Shown here: positions 7,003 to 10,075 of the stretch, piece by piece
How positions within the stretch are numbered: the first letter of the stretch is position 1
Layout: each line of letters begins with the position of its first letter
NCBI GenBank assembly: GCA_000434295.1
Contig: HF994931.1
Coordinates: 37,060-47,134 of the forward strand
Direction: 5' to 3'
From: Acetobacter sp. CAG:977
GTDB taxonomy: Bacteria; Pseudomonadota; Alphaproteobacteria; CAAGCB01; CAG-977
Length of the DNA stretch: 10,075 nt
The notes under the pieces: model-generated
Told to the model about the DNA's origin: nothing
What the model saw: the letters and a program-made list of their open reading frames with translations, nothing else
Databases searched by the model: none
Position numbers and translations under genes: made by a program

Positions 7003-7947
7003 ATGAACATGGAAAAATACATGCAGAAAACGATCAGACACGAAATTTCCTGCGTCGGAACGGGGCTGCATACGGGAAACAAGATCTCCATGACGTTAAA
7101 GCCGGCGGAACCGAACACGGGCATAGTGTTTCACCGCACGGACATTGCCGGTCAGGACGCTTATATTCCCGCGCATCATGATTATGTCGTAGATACCCGC
7201 ATGTGCACCTGCATCGGCAACAAAGACGGTGTCCGCGTTGCGACGATTGAACATTTGATGGCGGCGATTCATGCCATGGGCATCAACAACCTTTTGATAG
7301 ACATCAACGGTCCCGAAACGCCCGTAATGGACGGCAGTTCGGCACCTTTTGTTTTCTTGATCGAATGTGCAGGCATCAAAGTTCAGCGGGTTCCCGTAAA
7401 GGCGATTCGCATTTTGAAACCCGTTACGTTCAAAGACGGCGACAAAGAAGTTACCCTGCGTCCCGTCAGCGGCGAAAATTTGAAGATGCACTTTGAAATC
7501 GACTTTGAAGCATCAATTATCGGACATCAGGAAGCCGATTTGACGTTAAGCGCATCAAACTTTAAAAATTCGTTTTCCCGTGCCCGCACTTTCGGTTTCT
7601 TAAAAGACATTGAAATGTTGCGTTCCGTCGGATTGGCTCGCGGCGGGTCTTTGGACAACGCCATACTGGTCAACGACAACATGATTATGAACAAAGACGG
7701 CTTGCGCTATAAAAACGAATTCGCTCGCCACAAAATGTTGGATGCGGTCGGAGATTTGTATATGTCCGGACACACGTTAATCGCCGAATTTTCGGGAAAA
7801 CGTTCGGGACATACGCAAACGAATGCTTTGCTTTCGGCAATGTTTGCGGATAATAGCTGTTATGAAATCATTGATTTAATGTCAGCCGCTCCGGAAGACG
7901 AAGAAATCACGGAAGACAAAGACGATTTACGCGCCGTTTGCGCCTGA
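7003..7947 (+). CDS. lpxC: UDP-3-O-acyl-N-acetylglucosamine deacetylase (LpxC)
   Basis: LpxC is the zinc-dependent deacetylase that performs the committed step of lipid A synthesis, so the cell has an LPS outer membrane. The protein has 314 residues, close to the normal 305 or so. Metal and catalytic residues correspond to E. coli shifted by five: Glu83-His84 in IEHLMAA, His243 and Asp247 in RHKMLDAVGD, and His270 in KRSGHTQTN. PVMDGSSAPFVFLIECAG and RARTFGFLKDIEMLRSVGLARGGSLDNAILVND are family hallmarks. AGGGG (6991-6995) lies 7 nt before the ATG; later in-frame ATGs at 7009 and 7021 lack such a site. The C-terminal 22 residues are acidic and end in AVCA, in the region that in E. coli LpxC carries a proteolysis signal. 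It is flanked by terminators on both sides, hence probably a one-gene unit. bamD and recN, often next in alphaproteobacteria, are absent. Confidence 0.98.
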   Translation: MNMEKYMQKTIRHEISCVGTGLHTGNKISMTLKPAEPNTGIVFHRTDIAGQDAYIPAHHDYVVDTRMCTCIGNKDGVRVATIEHLMAAIHAMGINNLLIDINGPETPVMDGSSAPFVFLIECAGIKVQRVPVKAIRILKPVTFKDGDKEVTLRPVSGENLKMHFEIDFEASIIGHQEADLTLSASNFKNSFSRARTFGFLKDIEMLRSVGLARGGSLDNAILVNDNMIMNKDGLRYKNEFARHKMLDAVGDLYMSGHTLIAEFSGKRSGHTQTNALLSAMFADNSCYEIIDLMSAAPEDEEITEDKDDLRAVCA

Positions 7948-7963
7948 AGAATTTTTTAATGCG

Positions 7964-7993
7964 AAGCCCCCTTATTAAAGTGGGCTTTTTTTT
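7964..7993 (+). terminator. Intrinsic terminator after lpxC
   Basis: AAGCCC (7964-7969) pairs with GGGCTT (7982-7987). After one C/T mismatch an inner CTT/AAG stem closes an ATTA loop. A run of eight T ends at 7993. It begins 16 bp after the lpxC stop codon and isolates lpxC from the next gene. Confidence 0.88.
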
Positions 7994-8012
7994 GTTTAAA
8001 CAAATAACTTGT

Positions 8013-8033
8013 CATAATTTTGCCACAATTATG
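8013..8033. promoter_or_regulatory. Perfect inverted repeat over the -35 box (candidate operator)
   Basis: CATAATT (8013-8019) and AATTATG (8027-8033) are exact reverse complements separated by 7 bp, and the spacer holds the -35 box TTGCCA. The 21-bp size and the position are typical of a site for a dimeric repressor or other regulator. AT-rich sequence raises the chance of coincidence. Confidence 0.45.
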
Positions 8034-8047
8034 TGCTACTTTATAAT
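8020..8047 (+). promoter_or_regulatory. Sigma70-type promoter of the cysteine-rich protein gene
   Basis: TTGCCA (8020-8025), a 16-bp spacer and a perfect TATAAT (8042-8047) lie in AT-rich sequence just after the lpxC terminator. Transcription should begin near 8054, giving a leader of about 32 nt with AGGAG (8073-8077) 8 nt before the ATG. This is the strongest promoter seen in the window. Confidence 0.75.
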
Positions 8048-8070
8048 TATAAAACTTTAAAATAAGTTTT
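8041..8070. repeat. Palindrome over the -10 box and adjoining leader hairpin
   Basis: TTATAATTATAA (8041-8052) is a perfect 12-bp palindrome containing the -10 box. It runs into a second inverted repeat, AAAACTT (8051-8057) and AAGTTTT (8064-8070), with a 6-nt loop, ending two bases before the Shine-Dalgarno. Both are AT-only or nearly so and may be weak structures. Confidence 0.35.
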
Positions 8071-8085
8071 TCAGGAGAGTGTGCC

Positions 8086-10035
8086 ATGAAGAAAACAATA
8101 GCCTTCTTTTTCGGATTATTCTTGGTTTCGACGAGTCTTTATGCCGGTGAAAGCTCGTTAATTTTCAAAGATTCTTCCTCTTTTCAAATTGCACGATCGC
8201 TCAAATTAGGGCACGCAATGGGGGAAATGGACAAGCCCAATAAAAGCGGCGTCGAAAAAGGCGGTTTATGCGAATCGGACGCCGACTGTTTATCCAGCGA
8301 AAAATGTAAGGGCAACACCTGCGTAAATGTTTGCGATCCGAATCCTTGTTCTTCGGGATATTGTTTGGATGAGGGCAATCACTCTTATTCCTGCGTAGAA
8401 TGTTTAAATGATGATCATTGTTCTGCGGACAAAAAATGCAGCGGTAACGTATGCGTTGATGTCTGTACGGGAAATAATTGCACCCAGCAAAGCAAACTGT
8501 GTTCTTCAAACGGGAATCACGGCTATCTTTGTTACGGATGCACGTCTGATGCCGCTTGTGCGAATGACGAATTTTGCGATACGACGACAAAGACGTGCCG
8601 CACCCTTTGCCCCGATTCCTGCGAAGGCAATTTGATTTGCGAAATCATAGGAGCTCACGAAGCGAAATGTAGTTGTCAGACAGACGAAGACTGTCCCGAA
8701 GGTTACACGTGCGATCAAGAAACAAAACAATGCGTGGCTGCAGATTGCGGTTCTTTGCTAATGGCAAACGGCTATGGCGCGGCAAAGGACATGGAAACTT
8801 TAAAAACAGCAGTAGCTTCTAATGTTTCCGAAATCGGCATTCTGGAAAGCTTCACGATAGGAGAATCGGTCAATCTGAATGGCAAAAAACTCATTCCCGC
8901 AAATAAATATACAGAATTCGCGCAATGTAAAGCTTTGCCGCAACCGACACTGACGATAGCCGATTCTCTGAATGCATCGGGCGGCGGCATTGAAGACATG
9001 ACTTTGAACCTGAAAGCGGCGAAAAGCTCCGTCAAGTTTTTTACGGACAGCGTCAACTTTAAAAACGTGACGTTAAATTATACGACGGACAACTGGGCTT
9101 ATCTGTTTGACGTAACGGGAGGCACGGTAAATTTTGACGGCACAAATACCATCAAGGCAAACACGAACGCCGACGTCAACTACGGGCATTCCTATTTTAG
9201 AGGAAATTCCAAGGTCAACATCAACGGCGCTTTGACGGTTACGGGAAATCCCGCTGCCACTTGGGAATTTGAAGCATCAACATTAACCGTCGCTAAAACG
9301 GGAAAGTACACCTACAAGGCAGGGGGGAATCAGGAAATCATTGAACTTTCGAAAAGTTCTAAAGCTATTTTCAACGGTCCGGTCGTCATTCAACCGGGGA
9401 AAGGAAATCGCTATTATGATTCGGCCTATCACGGAATTTACGGTTCTCAAGGAGCTTCCATTGAGTTTAATGCTTCGGGAAATATTATCGAAGCGTACAA
9501 TACGGGAATCTATATAAATACGAGCGACAAATATACGACGAATCTAAAAATCAACGGCTCTCTTACAATTAACATGAAAAATTCAAAAAGTGATGCCGGT
9601 CAGCATGCCATTGAAGCTTGGGGGGGAAACTATGGCAATAAAACCAAGTTCCAAATTGACATCAATGCTCCCGTAACGGTAACAGGCTTGCATTCGTACA
9701 GCGGAGAATATGAAATTTCTCAGGCAGATTTCCTTTTTTACATCTTGGATACAACGATCAATCTCAACAGCACCGTTACAACGAACAACGGCATTGCCAA
9801 ATTCTATCGTAACAATCTAAACATGGGATCCGGCGGTGCGATATTAGGTGTAAGTAAGTATCATAATGAAGGAAGCGGAACAACGAAATACTCCTCGGGA
9901 GCAAAGTTAAAAATCGGTGGCGTTTGTAAAAAAGCGACAAAAGCGCAGACTTTCACGGGAAGCTCTCAGAAATATTATACAATTTCCGTAACTTCCTCGA
10001 ATAATCTCGGTTCTCCGTTCACGGGCGGATGCTAA
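8086..10035 (+). CDS. Secreted cysteine-rich, beta-repeat surface protein of unknown function
   Basis: The function is not recognised. The 649-residue product has a clear Sec signal peptide (basic MKK, hydrophobic core 5-18, likely cleavage after Ala20 in SLYA-GES). There is no lipobox cysteine, so it should enter the periplasm or beyond. Residues 62-221 hold 29 cysteines in a regular alternation of two four-cysteine modules: one like C-x5-C-x5-C-x4/6-C and one EGF-like, with spacing near C-x4-C-x5-C-x9-C. Residues 222-649 are rich in Asn, Thr, Ser and Gly, with repeated strand-turn patterns that suggest a beta-solenoid. They contain only three cysteines (281, 614 and the last residue 649). 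The total is 32, an even number. No C-terminal beta-barrel, sorting signal or membrane anchor is seen. The gene has its own promoter, Shine-Dalgarno (8073-8077) and probable terminator, and is more AT-rich than the division genes. Adhesion or host contact is a guess only. Confidence 0.9.
   Translation: MKKTIAFFFGLFLVSTSLYAGESSLIFKDSSSFQIARSLKLGHAMGEMDKPNKSGVEKGGLCESDADCLSSEKCKGNTCVNVCDPNPCSSGYCLDEGNHSYSCVECLNDDHCSADKKCSGNVCVDVCTGNNCTQQSKLCSSNGNHGYLCYGCTSDAACANDEFCDTTTKTCRTLCPDSCEGNLICEIIGAHEAKCSCQTDEDCPEGYTCDQETKQCVAADCGSLLMANGYGAAKDMETLKTAVASNVSEIGILESFTIGESVNLNGKKLIPANKYTEFAQCKALPQPTLTIADSLNASGGGIEDMTLNLKAAKSSVKFFTDSVNFKNVTLNYTTDNWAYLFDVTGGTVNFDGTNTIKANTNADVNYGHSYFRGNSKVNINGALTVTGNPAATWEFEASTLTVAKTGKYTYKAGGNQEIIELSKSSKAIFNGPVVIQPGKGNRYYDSAYHGIYGSQGASIEFNASGNIIEAYNTGIYINTSDKYTTNLKINGSLTINMKNSKSDAGQHAIEAWGGNYGNKTKFQIDINAPVTVTGLHSYSGEYEISQADFLFYILDTTINLNSTVTTNNGIAKFYRNNLNMGSGGAILGVSKYHNEGSGTTKYSSGAKLKIGGVCKKATKAQTFTGSSQKYYTISVTSSNNLGSPFTGGC
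8269..8733 (+). repeat. Three and a half alternating four-cysteine modules (protein repeat)
   Basis: Module A has cysteines at residues 62/68/74/79, 106/112/118/123, 152/158/164/171 and 197/203/209/216. Module B has them at 83/88/93/103, 127/132/139/149 and 175/179/185/195. The A-to-A distances are 44, 46 and 45 residues. Module A reads like C-x-sDadC-x5-C-x-g-x-x-C-v and is always followed closely by B, which resembles part of an EGF-like domain. The DNA copies have diverged, so the duplication is old or under divergent selection. Confidence 0.8.
9322..9327 (+). repeat. Poly-G tract (6 G) in the cysteine-rich protein gene
   Basis: Six consecutive G encode Gly-Gly in frame (GGG GGG, residues 413-414). 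With the 7-G run at 9620-9626 it is one of the two longest G runs noticed in the window. Confidence 0.9.
9620..9626 (+). repeat. Poly-G tract (7 G) in the cysteine-rich protein gene
   Basis: Seven consecutive G span the codons for Trp512-Gly-Gly. A one-base slip here would shift the frame and remove the C-terminal part of about 135 residues. The tract is shorter than most known phase-variable tracts. Confidence 0.9.
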
Positions 10036-10059
10036 CGTTCTCCTTGGACGAAAAACGGC

Positions 10060-10075
10060 GGCTCGGAAACGAGCC
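10060..10075 (+). terminator. Start of a terminator hairpin cut by the window edge
   Basis: GGCTCG (10060-10065) and CGAGCC (10070-10075) are perfect complements closing a GAAA tetraloop, the same loop as in the ftsZ terminator. AAAAACGGC lies just before, so the stem probably continues with GCCG and a T run beyond the edge. It starts 24 bp after the stop codon of the cysteine-rich protein gene. Confidence 0.7.

Larger units (their letters stand above)
9118..9792 (+). repeat. Imperfect beta-strand repeats (protein repeat)
   Basis: Seven segments share a strand-turn-strand pattern of alternating hydrophobic residues around Asn/Asp-Gly or a similar turn: GGTVNFDGTNTIKA (345), NSKVNINGALTVTG (374), SSKAIFNGPVVIQPG (424), GASIEFNASGNIIEA (456), TTNLKINGSLTINM (484), TKFQIDINAPVTVTG (520) and LDTTINLNSTVTT (554). 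The spacing is 28-50 residues. The pattern is typical of right-handed beta-helix or autotransporter-passenger-like folds, but no autotransporter barrel follows. Confidence 0.55.

Noticed and set aside
6930..7181. Plus-strand frame overlapping the lpxC start
   Set aside because: It covers the lpxC promoter region and start in another frame, with no recognisable product.
7994..8001. GTTTAAAC palindrome after the lpxC terminator
   Set aside because: An isolated 8-bp AT-rich palindrome with no partner site or link to the promoter; likely chance.

Overview
The window carries the downstream part of a bacterial division and cell wall (dcw) cluster, all on the + strand: murC (5' end cut off by the window), murB, ddl, ftsQ, ftsA and ftsZ. 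These are followed by lpxC as its own transcription unit, and then by a gene for a large secreted cysteine-rich protein that does not belong to the dcw set. The organism is Gram-negative, because it has lpxC. It is most likely an alphaproteobacterium: the gene order murC-murB-ddl-ftsQ-ftsA-ftsZ-lpxC, the very long acidic and proline-rich FtsZ linker ending in DELDIPAFLRQR, and a full CtrA-type box (TTAA-N7-TTAA) before lpxC all point that way. The core genes have moderate GC content. Together with the cysteine-rich surface protein this would fit an uncultured, perhaps host-associated, alphaproteobacterial lineage, but that last step is a weak inference.

Bases 1-6825 form one compact operon. 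murC and murB are 13 bp apart, murB and ddl overlap by 8 bp, ddl and ftsQ overlap by 13 bp, and ftsQ and ftsA are 3736-3739 (4 bp) apart. The only real gap is 53 bp between ftsA and ftsZ. MurC and MurB make and modify UDP-MurNAc precursors, and Ddl makes the D-Ala-D-Ala dipeptide. FtsQ, FtsA and FtsZ are divisome parts: FtsZ is the tubulin-like ring, FtsA its membrane anchor, and FtsQ the periplasmic scaffold. A strong intrinsic terminator (6846-6879) closes the operon.

Bases 6880-7993 hold the lpxC unit. It has a regulatory region with a CtrA-like box and GTAAC direct repeats, the lpxC gene (committed step of lipid A synthesis, all zinc and catalytic residues present) and its own terminator.

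Bases 7994-10075 hold an independent unit. A near-consensus sigma70-type promoter is covered by perfect inverted repeats. It drives a 649-residue exported protein with three and a half alternating four-cysteine modules followed by a long beta-strand-rich repeat region. The gene is clearly more AT-rich than its neighbours and carries two poly-G runs. The start of a terminator hairpin is cut by the right edge. This last unit is the least ordinary part of the window. No RNA genes, insertion sequences or CRISPR arrays were seen.
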